Assembly (NCBI GenBank): GCA_045652745.1
Contig: JAZRUW010000028.1
Span: forward strand, 1 to 64,000
Length of the DNA stretch: 64,000 bases
Origin: RGIG2041 sp045652745
GTDB taxonomy: Bacteria > Bacillota > Clostridia > UBA1381 > UMGS1253
Reading direction: 5' to 3'
A model generated the notes under the pieces. It saw only the letters and a list, made by a program, of their open reading frames with translations. It had not been told where the DNA came from and did not search any database. Below are positions 42,293 through 49,567 of this stretch, in pieces; the first letter of the stretch is position 1, and every line of letters begins with the position of its first letter. Made by a program: the position numbers and the translations under genes.

Positions 42293-42715
42293 ATGAAAAA
42301 ATTCATTGAAGATTTCAAAGCATTTGCGCTCAAAGGCAATGTGTTTGACATGGCTGTCGGTATGATTATCGGTGCCGCATTCACGACGATCGTTAAATCT
42401 TTGGTTGACGATATTATTATGCCGCTCATCGGTCTTTTGACAGGTGGCTTCGACCTGACAGGCCTTGCAATCAAGTTTTCCGAAGAGGAAGGCGCGGCAC
42501 AACTCTCCTACGGTCTGTTTTTGCAAAACGTGCTGAATTTCTTAATTATCGCGCTGACGATTTTCATTTTCATCCGCATCATCGGCAGTTTCCAGCGCAA
42601 AAAGGAAGAGGCTCCGCCTGCGCCGCCGAAGAAGAGCGACGAAGTTGTATTGCTCGAAGAAATCAGTACAAGTCTGAAAAAACTCGCAGATGAGAAGGAA
42701 AAAGAAACTGTATAA
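42293..42715 (+). CDS. mscL: large-conductance mechanosensitive channel MscL
   Basis: MscL is an osmotic safety valve that opens under membrane tension. It has 140 aa. The N-terminal amphipathic helix (KKFIEDFKAFALKGNVFDMA, residues 2-21) and the pore-lining TM1 (VGMIIGAAFTTIVKSLVDDIIMP, core GMIIGAAFTTIV) are clear. A periplasmic loop, TM2 (LFLQNVLNFLIIALTIFIFI) and a cytoplasmic helix with Lys/Glu follow. Only one copy is seen here. It is monocistronic and followed by a terminator. Confidence 0.95.
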   Translation: MKKFIEDFKAFALKGNVFDMAVGMIIGAAFTTIVKSLVDDIIMPLIGLLTGGFDLTGLAIKFSEEEGAAQLSYGLFLQNVLNFLIIALTIFIFIRIIGSFQRKKEEAPPAPPKKSDEVVLLEEISTSLKKLADEKEKETV

Positions 42716-42720
42716 ACTTT

Positions 42721-42746
42721 AAGGGGAGTTATTCTCCCCTTTTTTA
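42721..42746 (+). terminator. Rho-independent terminator after mscL
   Basis: AAGGGGAG (42721-42728), loop TTATT, CTCCCCTT followed by a T-run. Confidence 0.88.
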
Positions 42747-42769
42747 TTCGATTTAAGGTAGGACGAATT

Positions 42770-43483
42770 ATGCGTATAGATAAATACCTGTGTGATTGCG
42801 GCATCGGTACTAGAAAAGAAGTAAAAGCTATATTAAAAAGCGGAGCAGTTTGCGTAAACGGAAAAATCTGCAAAGACGCGGCAATGCACATTGACGAAAC
42901 CACTGATACAGTTACATACGGCGCCAAAACACTCCATTATCAAAAATATATCTATCTGATGCTCAATAAACCGTCCGGTGTGGTCAGCGCAACTTTTGAC
43001 AAGCGTCTGCCAACCGTACTGGATTTATTACCGGATACCTATAAACATTTTGACGTATTTCCCGTCGGCAGACTGGATATTGACACCACCGGTTTGCTGA
43101 TTTTAACCAATGACGGACAGCTTGCGCACCGTATGATTTCGCCCAAGCACCATGTAGCGAAGACATATTTTGCCGACATTGAAGGTACGGTAACACAGTC
43201 GGATGCAGATGCTTTTGCAGAAGGTGTAACCTTAAATGACGGTTATGTATGCCTGCCGGGCAACCTGCATATATTAAAAAGCGGCGAAAAAAGCCAGATT
43301 GAACTGACCATTTACGAAGGCAAATTTCATCAGGTAAAGCGCATGTTTGAAGCCGTCGGCAAACGCGTTACCTCGCTAAAACGCCTGTCTATGGGCGGTA
43401 TTACTTTGGACAAAAACCTGCCGGAAGGTCAAATCCGCGCCCTGACCGAACAGGAAATAGAACTTTTACAGAAAATTCAATAA
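42770..43483 (+). CDS. RsuA-type pseudouridine synthase
   Basis: This 237-aa enzyme makes pseudouridine in rRNA; RsuA acts on U516 of 16S rRNA. An S4 RNA-binding domain lies at residues 1-60 (RIDKYLCDCGIGTRKEVKAI, split as RIDKYL and GTRKEVK). The catalytic domain has the active Asp in VGRLDIDTTGLLILTNDG (core GRLDIDTTGLL, about D104) and the end block KFHQVKRMFEAVGK. RsuA and RluB/E differ in targets, so the exact site is not certain. Confidence 0.9.
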   Translation: MRIDKYLCDCGIGTRKEVKAILKSGAVCVNGKICKDAAMHIDETTDTVTYGAKTLHYQKYIYLMLNKPSGVVSATFDKRLPTVLDLLPDTYKHFDVFPVGRLDIDTTGLLILTNDGQLAHRMISPKHHVAKTYFADIEGTVTQSDADAFAEGVTLNDGYVCLPGNLHILKSGEKSQIELTIYEGKFHQVKRMFEAVGKRVTSLKRLSMGGITLDKNLPEGQIRALTEQEIELLQKIQ

Positions 43484-43489
43484 TTTCCC

Positions 43490-43518
43490 TTGACGAAAAT
43501 AAAAATATGTGGTATCAT
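43490..43518 (+). promoter_or_regulatory. promoter of tRNA-Leu
   Basis: TTGACG (43490-43495), 17-nt spacer, TATCAT (43513-43518). Confidence 0.75.
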
Positions 43519-43535
43519 AATCGGGTAATAATTTT

Positions 43536-43624
43536 GCTCGAGTGGCGGAATAGGCAGACGCCCGGGACTTAAAATCCCGTGGGTAGTGATACCCGTGCCG
43601 GTTCGACCCCGGCCTCGAGCACCA
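43536..43624 (+). tRNA. tRNA-Leu(UAA)
   Basis: Acceptor GCTCGAG/CTCGAGC with discriminator A and an encoded CCA (43622-43624). The D-arm is GCG...CGC. Anticodon stem CGGGA/TCCCG has loop CTTAAAA (anticodon TAA). The long class II variable arm is TGGGTAGTGATACCCGT, and the T-arm is GCCGG-TTCGACC-CCGGC. All stems pair perfectly. Total 89 nt with CCA. Confidence 0.97.
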
Positions 43625-43660
43625 CAAAAAAGCACTTGCGATTGCAAGTGCTTTTTTGTG
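43625..43660 (+). terminator. terminator after tRNA-Leu
   Basis: CAAAAAAGCACTTGC, loop GATT, GCAAGTGCTTTTTTG. It starts immediately at the tRNA 3' end. Confidence 0.9.
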
Positions 43661-43674
43661 TATAATAACCATGC

Positions 43675-43714
43675 AAAAAGCGTTCGCTCTAATTTCAAGA
43701 GCGAACGCTTTTTT
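43675..43714. terminator. bidirectional terminator at the end of nfnB
   Basis: AAAAAGCGTTCGCTCT (43675-43690), 7-nt loop, AGAGCGAACGCTTTTTT (43698-43714). It lies just past the nfnB stop on the minus strand. Confidence 0.85.
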
Positions 43715-43722
43715 GTTTCCAT

Positions 43723-45111
43723 TTACTTATTTTGAATATATTCGTCGATTGCCTTAGCCGCATTTTTACCTGCGCCCATCGCCAGGATTACGGTTGCGGC
43801 GCCGGTTACGGCGTCACCGCCGGCATACACGCCCTCACGGGAGGTAAGGCCGGTTTCTTCTTCCGTAATAATACAACCGCGCTTGTTGGTTTCAAGGCCC
43901 TCTGTTGTATTGCGAATCAGCGGGTTCGGCGATGTACCGATGGACATAATCACGCAGTCTACATCAATCACATGCTCACTGCCCTCTTTCACAATCGGGC
44001 TGCGTCTGCCGGATTCATCCGGTTCACCAAGCTCCATTTCCACGCACTTAATGCCGTTTACAAAACTGTTTTCGTCGCCGAGAATTTCCACCGGATTGTT
44101 GAGCGTCTTAAAGATGATGCCCTCTTCCTCCGCATGCTCAACTTCCTCACGGCGCGCCGGCATTTCGTCCATAGAGCGACGGTATACAATGTATACATTT
44201 TCCGCACCGAGACGTTTTGCACAACGAGCGGCATCCATAGCTACGTTACCGCCGCCGACAATTGCGGCATTTTTAATCTTCTGTACCGGTGTTGCACTAC
44301 CTTCTTTATAAGCTTTCATCAAGTTCACACGGGTCAAAAATTCATTGGCGGAGTATACGCCGTTTAAGTTTTCACCCGGGATATTCATAAAGCGCGGCAG
44401 ACCTGCGCCGGAGCCGATAAATACAGCTTCGTAGCCGTCCTCTAAAAGTTCGTCTACGGAAAGCACCTTGCCGATAACCATATCCGTGCAAACCTCTACG
44501 CCGAGAGCTTTGAGTCCTTCAATTTCCTTGCGCACGATTTCCTTCGGCAGACGGAATTCCGGAATACCGTAAACCAACACACCGCCGGCAACGTGCAGAG
44601 CTTCAAATACCGTTACGGCATACCCCTTCTTTGCCAAATCACCTGCACATGTAAGACCTGCCGGCCCTGCGCCGACAATGGCAACCTTATGGCCGTTTGC
44701 CTCCGGTTTTACCGATGCCTTGGTGTTGTTTGCCATGTGATAATCTGCTACAAAACGCTCTAAGCGGCCGATACCGACCGGTTCGCCCTTGATGGCACGT
44801 ACACAGTTTTTCTCACACTGAGATTCCTGCGGGCAAACTCTGCCGCAAACCGCCGGCAAAGAGCTCGACTTAGAAATCACTTCATAAGCGCCTTCCAAAT
44901 CCTTTTCTTTAATCTTGGAGATAAAGCCCGGAATATCAATTTGTACCGGGCAGCCGTTTACGCACGGTTTGTGCTTACAGTTGAGGCAACGCTCTGCCTC
45001 ATCCTCTGCCAGTTGCAATGTATAGCCAAGTGCAACTTCATCGAAATTTTTGTTTCGAACGTCCGGTGCCTGTGCAGGCATCTCGTTCTTTTTCGGGGAC
45101 ATATTCGGCAT
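43723..45111 (-). CDS. nfnB: NfnB/GltA-type NADPH:ferredoxin oxidoreductase large subunit
   Basis: This 462-aa flavoprotein carries N-terminal Cys clusters for two [4Fe-4S] centres (RCLNCKHKPCVNGCP near residues 41-55, and CGRVCPQESQCEKNC near 89-103). Two dinucleotide-fold sites follow: GAGPAGLTCAGDLA for FAD and GGGNVAMDAARCA for NADPH, plus a C-terminal GGDAVTGAATVILAMGAGK. Glutamate synthase small subunits share this layout. The neighbouring NfnA-like gene makes it likely to be the large subunit of the electron-bifurcating NADH-dependent reduced ferredoxin:NADP+ oxidoreductase. SD lies inside the end of nfnA, 3 nt gap. Confidence 0.85.
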   Translation of the reverse strand: MPNMSPKKNEMPAQAPDVRNKNFDEVALGYTLQLAEDEAERCLNCKHKPCVNGCPVQIDIPGFISKIKEKDLEGAYEVISKSSSLPAVCGRVCPQESQCEKNCVRAIKGEPVGIGRLERFVADYHMANNTKASVKPEANGHKVAIVGAGPAGLTCAGDLAKKGYAVTVFEALHVAGGVLVYGIPEFRLPKEIVRKEIEGLKALGVEVCTDMVIGKVLSVDELLEDGYEAVFIGSGAGLPRFMNIPGENLNGVYSANEFLTRVNLMKAYKEGSATPVQKIKNAAIVGGGNVAMDAARCAKRLGAENVYIVYRRSMDEMPARREEVEHAEEEGIIFKTLNNPVEILGDENSFVNGIKCVEMELGEPDESGRRSPIVKEGSEHVIDVDCVIMSIGTSPNPLIRNTTEGLETNKRGCIITEEETGLTSREGVYAGGDAVTGAATVILAMGAGKNAAKAIDEYIQNK

Positions 45112-45114
45112 CGC

Positions 45115-45957
45115 TTACTCTACCTCCTTGTTTAAAAGATTACATGTTTCTTCATACTGATGGCGTTCAAACGACTTATACATTGCCGCTCTGCGCATCG
45201 TTTCATCAAAATCCACCAAATGACCGTCAAAGTCCGGACCGTCAACGCAGGCAAACTTTGTTTCACCGCCTACGGTTAAACGGCAACCGCCGCACATACC
45301 CGTACCGTCAATCATAATCGGATTCATACTTACAACCGTCTTAATACCGTATTCCTTGGTGAGTTTACATACAAACTTCATCATAATCAGCGGACCGATT
45401 GCAATAACTTCATCATACTGCTCACCGCTGTCAATCAGGGCCTTCAAAGCGTCCGTAACCAGACCCTTTTCACCGTAAGAACCGTCATCGGTCATAATCT
45501 TAAGTATATCGCTGACCTCGTTAAACTGCTTTTCCAAAATCACAAGGTCCTGGTTTCTGAAACCGACAATCGAATGTACGGTTGCGCCCTGCGCGTGCAA
45601 CTTCTTTGCAATCGGATATGCAATCGCACAACCCACACCGCCGCCGATTACAGCTACCTTCTTAAGCCCATCCGTATGTGAAGCCGTGCCGAGCGGACCC
45701 ACAAAATCGGCGATATACTCGCCCGCCTTCTTGGCATCGAGCTTCTTCGTCGTTGCGCCGACAATCTGATAAATAATCGTAACCGTACCGGCTTCGCGGT
45801 CATAATCGGAAACCGTCAGCGGAATACGCTCACCTTCATCGTCCACACGCAAAATAATAAACTGACCTGCCTGCGCCTTGCGCGCCACAAGCGGCGCCTC
45901 GATTTCCATTAAGGAAACCGTCGGGTTCAGGCTCTCTTTACGCTTAATTAAAAACAT
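45115..45957 (-). CDS. nfnA: NfnA/SudB-type FAD/NAD-binding subunit
   Basis: This 280-aa protein is of the ferredoxin-NADP reductase/dihydroorotate dehydrogenase electron-transfer type. It has an FAD-binding barrel (about 1-95, with IPLTVSDYD), the NAD-binding VAVIGGGVGCAIAYPIA, and a C-terminal [2Fe-2S] cluster site DGTGMCGGCR...FACVDGPDFDGH. Paired with the downstream large subunit it forms an NfnAB complex, which balances NADH, NADPH and ferredoxin in anaerobes. ATG 45957 has 8-nt spacing to AAAGGA; ATG 45966 abuts the SD. Confidence 0.85.
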   Translation of the reverse strand: MFLIKRKESLNPTVSLMEIEAPLVARKAQAGQFIILRVDDEGERIPLTVSDYDREAGTVTIIYQIVGATTKKLDAKKAGEYIADFVGPLGTASHTDGLKKVAVIGGGVGCAIAYPIAKKLHAQGATVHSIVGFRNQDLVILEKQFNEVSDILKIMTDDGSYGEKGLVTDALKALIDSGEQYDEVIAIGPLIMMKFVCKLTKEYGIKTVVSMNPIMIDGTGMCGGCRLTVGGETKFACVDGPDFDGHLVDFDETMRRAAMYKSFERHQYEETCNLLNKEVE

Positions 45958-45976
45958 AACATTCATCCTTTTCCCA

Positions 45977-45997
45977 CGGATGCCCAAAGGCAATCCG
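45977..45997 (-). promoter_or_regulatory. hairpin before the nfnA ribosome-binding site
   Basis: CGGA-T-TGCC, loop TTTG, GGCA-TCCG on the minus strand, ending about 10 nt before the SD. It is a modest stem and its role is unknown. Confidence 0.3.
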
Positions 45998-46017
45998 CAC
46001 AATAAAATAATATGAAT

Positions 46018-46047
46018 ATTTTACACCTAAAAAGCGCTTTGTGTCAA
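46018..46047 (-). promoter_or_regulatory. SigA-type promoter of nfnA-nfnB
   Basis: On the minus strand, TTGACA (46047-46042), 18 nt, TAAAAT (46023-46018). Confidence 0.75.
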
Positions 46048-46114
46048 GTGTTTCGGGGATATTCTTGCAAAATAATAAATTTTCGTATATACTGAAAATT
46101 AAGAGGTGTTTGAA

Positions 46115-46759
46115 ATGGACTTTACAAAAGTAAAAAAAGCTTTGGAAAATAACAATATGCAGGCATTTACAGCCAAGGACAGAGCAGAGGCGACAGAAAT
46201 TTTAAAGACGCTGTTGCCGCAAGGATGCACTGTGTCTGTCGGCGGCTCAGTGACACTTGCCGAGTGCGGTGTGCCGGAGCTGCTCAAAAGCGGTGACTAT
46301 ACCTATCTTGACCGCTACGATCCTGCTTTGGATGCGGCAGGTATACGCGAAGTCTTCTTGCGTGCGCTGACGGCGGATGCTTATATCGCAAGTGCCAACG
46401 CCGTAACAGAAAACGGCGAAATTTTTAATGTAGACGGCAACGCCAACCGCGTTGCACCGATTTTGTTCGGCCCTTCCTCGGTGTTTTTGCTCGTCGGCAA
46501 AAACAAGATTGTGCCTGACATTAAAGCTGCGCATCTGCGCGTAAAAACTGTAGCCGCACCGAAAAACGCAAAACGTCTTGGCTGTGATACATACTGTGCA
46601 AAAACCGGACATTGCTTTGCAATCGACCAACCAAGCTGCACCATCGCAGGCGGTTGCAATTCGGACAGCCGCATCTGTGCCGACTATGTCATTTGCGCAA
46701 GACAGAGAAACAAAAACAGAATTAAAGTCATTTTAATCGACGAGGAGCTCGGTTATTGA
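46115..46759 (+). CDS. LUD-domain (LutC/YkgG-like) protein
   Basis: This 214-aa protein is of the LUD (DUF162) family. The family pattern is visible: LLPQGCTVSVGGSVTLAECG (core VSVGGSVTLAE), DAYIASANAVTENGEIFNVDGNANRVAPILFGP (cores ASANAVTENG and NRVAPI), and a C-terminal Cys-rich part (CDTYCAKTGHC...CTIAGGCNSDSRIC, about 165-200) that may bind metal. LutC takes part in lactate oxidation in Bacillus, but the short clostridial members stand alone and their role is unproven. No lutA or lutB is nearby. SD GAGGTG; ATG 46115 chosen. Confidence 0.82.
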   Translation: MDFTKVKKALENNNMQAFTAKDRAEATEILKTLLPQGCTVSVGGSVTLAECGVPELLKSGDYTYLDRYDPALDAAGIREVFLRALTADAYIASANAVTENGEIFNVDGNANRVAPILFGPSSVFLLVGKNKIVPDIKAAHLRVKTVAAPKNAKRLGCDTYCAKTGHCFAIDQPSCTIAGGCNSDSRICADYVICARQRNKNRIKVILIDEELGY

Positions 46760-46765
46760 AAATTT

Positions 46766-46795
46766 ACGGACAGCGTGATACGTTGTCCGTTTTTG
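46766..46795 (+). terminator. Rho-independent terminator
   Basis: ACGGACA-G-CGT, loop GAT, ACG-T-TGTCCGT, then TTTTGTTT. Confidence 0.8.
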
Positions 46796-46899
46796 TTTCA
46801 TTTGCGCCGTTCGTGTCAATTTAAATCCACCTTTCTCCTCACTTTTTCTACATCATCTGCATAAAAAGAGCGCTAAAATAAATCGTGAGGTGTGTGCGT

Positions 46900-47769
46900 A
46901 TGCAAATCACGGTTTATGCTGACCTTTTATTTCTAACAAACTTTTTGACAAATCTGTTTTTACTTATGACAACCGAAAAAATTCTGCAAAGGCGCAGCAA
47001 TCTTTGGCGCAGAGCGCTTGCCGCTCTACTCGGTGCACTCTATGCCGTCTGCGTGTATACAAAACCGCTTGCATTTTTGGGGCACCCTGTGTTGTTTGGG
47101 TTGTTTTTAACCATTGTGCTTCTGTGCGCCTTTCCGGTATATTCCGGAAAGCACCTGCTGCGCTGCTGGCTGGTGTTTCTTTGCGTACACGCGCTGTTTG
47201 GCGGCATTTGTTATTTGCTCTTTTTTACAACAAGTCTGGGCATCCGCTTCGGCGCAGTGCTGAAAAACGGCGTACTGTACCTGCATGTACCATTCTACAT
47301 TCCGCTTGCGACATTCCCGCTCGGTTACGCACTTTTATTAGGACTGGAAAACATTATATCGTATGTCAACACACGAAAAAGCAATCTGCATATACTTTCA
47401 TTCACCACGGAAGAAAAAAACTATACCTTGTCCGCTCTGCTCGATACCGGAAATGCGCTGTATGACTCTCTAACGCAGCTGCCCGTGGTCATTGTGCAGG
47501 CAGATGCCATAGACGCAGACACACAAAATCTGCGGCGAATTCCCTATCGCACACTCACAGGCGAAGTCCGCACACTACCTGCGATGTATATACAAAAGAT
47601 TTACATCGACGGCCGTGAAACCGGCGGCTGTATGTTGGCACTGACGGATGCCAAGCTCAGCCCGGACGGGCGGTTTTGCGCCCTATTGCACTCTGCATTA
47701 TTTCAAGGAGGATATGATGAACATTCTAAAAACATTTCTTTGCAAACTACGCACCCTACTTGCAGATGA
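46900..47769 (+). CDS. spoIIGA: sigma-E processing peptidase SpoIIGA
   Basis: SpoIIGA is a membrane aspartic protease that matures pro-SigE at the sporulation septum. It has 289 aa. Five membrane helices fill the N-terminal half (YADLLFLTNFLTNLFLLM start, residues 5-22, as in the family). The C-terminal protease domain has the catalytic LLDTGNAL (about residue 177). SD GTGAGG precedes ATG 46900. The frame extends 53 nt into sigE, so its last 17 codons are read from sigE DNA; translation of the two is probably coupled. Confidence 0.92.
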   Translation: MQITVYADLLFLTNFLTNLFLLMTTEKILQRRSNLWRRALAALLGALYAVCVYTKPLAFLGHPVLFGLFLTIVLLCAFPVYSGKHLLRCWLVFLCVHALFGGICYLLFFTTSLGIRFGAVLKNGVLYLHVPFYIPLATFPLGYALLLGLENIISYVNTRKSNLHILSFTTEEKNYTLSALLDTGNALYDSLTQLPVVIVQADAIDADTQNLRRIPYRTLTGEVRTLPAMYIQKIYIDGRETGGCMLALTDAKLSPDGRFCALLHSALFQGGYDEHSKNISLQTTHPTCR

Positions 47770-48421
47770 ACTCTACTACATCGGCTCCTCGGAAACCCTG
47801 CCTCCACCATTGACTACGCAGGAGGAGGCCGAACTTTTGGACGCGCTTCTAAAGCACCCCGACAGCCTGCACGTCAAAAACGCACTCATCGAGCGCAATT
47901 TGCGCCTCGTGGTGTATATTGCGCGCAAATTTGAAAACACCAACGTATGCATGGAGGATTTAATTTCCATTGGCAGCATCGGTTTGATTAAAGCAATCAA
48001 CACCTTTAACCCTGCCAAAAATATTAAGCTGGCAACCTATGCCTCGCGGTGCATTGAAAACGAAATCCTAATGCATCTTCGCAAAATCAGCAATCAGAAG
48101 ACCGAAATTTCCATTGATGAGCCGCTAAACATCGATTGGGACGGCAACGAGCTTCTCCTGTCGGATGTTTTAGGCACCGACAGTGACATCATCAACAAAA
48201 ACTTAGAAGAAGAAACCGACCGACAACTCCTGTTTTGCGCCATCGGCAAACTCTCTGAGCGCGAACGACAGATTATGACCATGCGTTTCGGGCTCGGCGG
48301 CGCACAGGAATTTACGCAAAAAGAAGTCGCCGACCAACTGGGTATTTCACAGTCCTACATTTCCCGTTTGGAAAAGAAAATTATTTCCAGGCTAAAAAAA
48401 GAAATCTTGAAACTTTCCTAG
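47717..48421 (+). CDS. sigE: sporulation sigma factor SigE (pro-form)
   Basis: This is the early mother-cell sigma factor, 234 aa. It has a short amphipathic pro-sequence (LKTFLCKLRTLLADELYYIG) ending at the conserved YYIGSSETLPPPLT, where SpoIIGA cleaves in Bacillus. Region 2 (RNLRLVVYIARKFENTNVCMEDLISIGSIGLIKAI, core EDLISIGSIGLIKA) and region 4 (HTH FTQKEVADQLGISQSYISRLEKK, core GISQSYISRLE) are intact. AAGGAGG lies 5 nt from ATG 47717; ATG 47714 is too close. Confidence 0.96.
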   Translation: MNILKTFLCKLRTLLADELYYIGSSETLPPPLTTQEEAELLDALLKHPDSLHVKNALIERNLRLVVYIARKFENTNVCMEDLISIGSIGLIKAINTFNPAKNIKLATYASRCIENEILMHLRKISNQKTEISIDEPLNIDWDGNELLLSDVLGTDSDIINKNLEEETDRQLLFCAIGKLSERERQIMTMRFGLGGAQEFTQKEVADQLGISQSYISRLEKKIISRLKKEILKLS

Positions 48422-48449
48422 CATATTTTAACACGTGAACGGCAAAAAT
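48421..48449 (+). promoter_or_regulatory. SigF-type promoter of sigG
   Basis: GCATA (48421-48425), 15-nt spacer, GGCAAAAATA (48441-48450). It matches the forespore SigF consensus GYWTA-N15-GGnrAnAnTw at every defined position. In Bacillus, sigG is read from a SigF promoter at this same place. Confidence 0.75.
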
Positions 48450-48505
48450 AGAATAACACACCGCGTACATAGGTCGCACAGACCAAAGACAACAGGAGGA
48501 TGCCT

Positions 48506-49276
48506 ATGTTTAACAAAGTGGAAATCTGCGGTGTGAATACAGCAAAATTACCGAATTTAAGTGCCGAAAAGAAACTGGAGTTGCTTCAAAAAATCAAAGA
48601 GGGCGACCGATTGGCGCGCGAAGAATTTATCGAAGGCAATCTGCGCCTGGTACTCAGTGTGATTCAGCGTTTTGCTGGGCGTGGCGAAAACATGGACGAT
48701 TTATTTCAAATCGGCTGCATTGGCCTGATGAAGGCCATTGACAACTTCAATTTGGACTACATGGTAAAATTTTCCACCTATGCCGTTCCGATGATTATCG
48801 GCGAAGTGCGTCGGCACCTGCGCGACAACAATACCATCCGTGTCAGCCGCTCTCTGCGTGATATTGCCTATAAGGCTTTGCAGGTCAAAGAAAAGCTGAC
48901 CGCCGAGGACGGCAAAGAACCGAACATTGAGAAAATTGCCAAGGCTCTCGACTGCGATGCCCAGGATGTCCTGCTCGCGCTCGATGCAATCGCCGACCCG
49001 ATTTCGCTCTTTGAACCAATTTATCACGACGGCGGCGAGGCACTCTACGTCATGGATCAGGTGCGCGATGAAAAAAACAGTGATGATTTGTGGCTTGACC
49101 GCATAGATTTAAGTGAGGCACTGCGCAAACTCAGCGAGCGCGAAAAATTTATTTTAAACCTGCGCTTTTTTCAGGGCAAAACGCAAATGGAGGTCGCCGA
49201 CGAAATCGGCATTAGTCAGGCGCAAGTCTCCCGACTGGAAAAAAGTGCGATAGCACACATGAAAAAGTATATGTAA
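48506..49276 (+). CDS. sigG: forespore sigma factor SigG
   Basis: This is the late forespore sigma factor, 256 aa. The N-terminal NKVEICGVNTAKLPNL is the SigG hallmark (residues 3-18). Region 2 has NLRLVLSVIQRF and DDLFQIGCIGLMKAIDNF, region 3 follows, and region 4 has KTQMEVADEIGISQAQVSRLEK (core GISQAQVSRLEK). AGGAGG lies 6 nt from ATG 48506; ATG 48500 abuts it. It follows sigE as in Bacillus, with a forespore-type promoter between them. Confidence 0.96.
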   Translation: MFNKVEICGVNTAKLPNLSAEKKLELLQKIKEGDRLAREEFIEGNLRLVLSVIQRFAGRGENMDDLFQIGCIGLMKAIDNFNLDYMVKFSTYAVPMIIGEVRRHLRDNNTIRVSRSLRDIAYKALQVKEKLTAEDGKEPNIEKIAKALDCDAQDVLLALDAIADPISLFEPIYHDGGEALYVMDQVRDEKNSDDLWLDRIDLSEALRKLSEREKFILNLRFFQGKTQMEVADEIGISQAQVSRLEKSAIAHMKKYM

Positions 49277-49279
49277 TCT

Positions 49280-49309
49280 GACTGCGTCTTCGCAGACGCA
49301 GTCCTTTTT
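49280..49309 (+). terminator. Rho-independent terminator after sigG
   Basis: GACTGCGTC (49280-49288), loop TTCGCA, GACGCAGTC (49295-49303), CTTTTTTG. Confidence 0.9.
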
Positions 49310-49339
49310 TGTTTTTAGCAAAAACTCGGAGGTGAGAAA

Positions 49340-49483
49340 ATGGACGACAAAAAGAAATCGCAAGTCAAAGCAGACAAATCCGAAACAAAACCGCCGAAAC
49401 TTCAATCGTGTCAGGAACCGATTCCGGACATAGACGATTTGATTTTCGAAGAAGAATACATCAAAAAACATTCGGAAAAATGA
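49340..49483 (+). CDS. small charged protein, 47 aa
   Basis: ATG 49340 to TGA 49481-49483, with SD GGAGGTGAG 5-9 nt upstream. The product is Lys-rich at the N-terminus (DDKKKSQVKADKSE) and acidic at the C-terminus (DIDDLIFEEEYIKKHSEK). It has no membrane segment, and probably much disorder. It lies between the sigG terminator and the promoter of the ClpE-like gene, so either it has an unseen promoter or it is read through from sigG. No family is recognised. Confidence 0.55.
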   Translation: MDDKKKSQVKADKSETKPPKLQSCQEPIPDIDDLIFEEEYIKKHSEK

Positions 49484-49515
49484 TTAACATTCTGTAAATA
49501 TTTCGGTCGAAATTG

Positions 49516-49544
49516 TTGTCTTACGGCAACGATTATGGTACAAT
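49516..49544 (+). promoter_or_regulatory. SigA-type promoter of the ClpE-like gene
   Basis: TTGTCT (49516-49521), 17-nt spacer, TACAAT (49539-49544). I do not see a CtsR heptad repeat (GGTCAAA-N3-GGTCAAA) or a CIRCE element. Confidence 0.65.
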
Positions 49545-49567
49545 ATTTGCCGAGGATGTGAGAAACT

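Noticed and set aside
43732..44367. 211-codon plus-strand frame opposite nfnB
   Set aside because: nfnB is supported by cofactor motifs; the shadow has no SD or domain.
46800..46899. Spo0A boxes before spoIIGA
   Set aside because: The best match (TTCTACA) has a mismatch in the invariant core; only a TAAAAT -10-like element is seen.
49500..49567. CtsR operator before the ClpE-like gene
   Set aside because: GGTCGAAATTGTTGTC is only loosely similar; the second heptad is not present.
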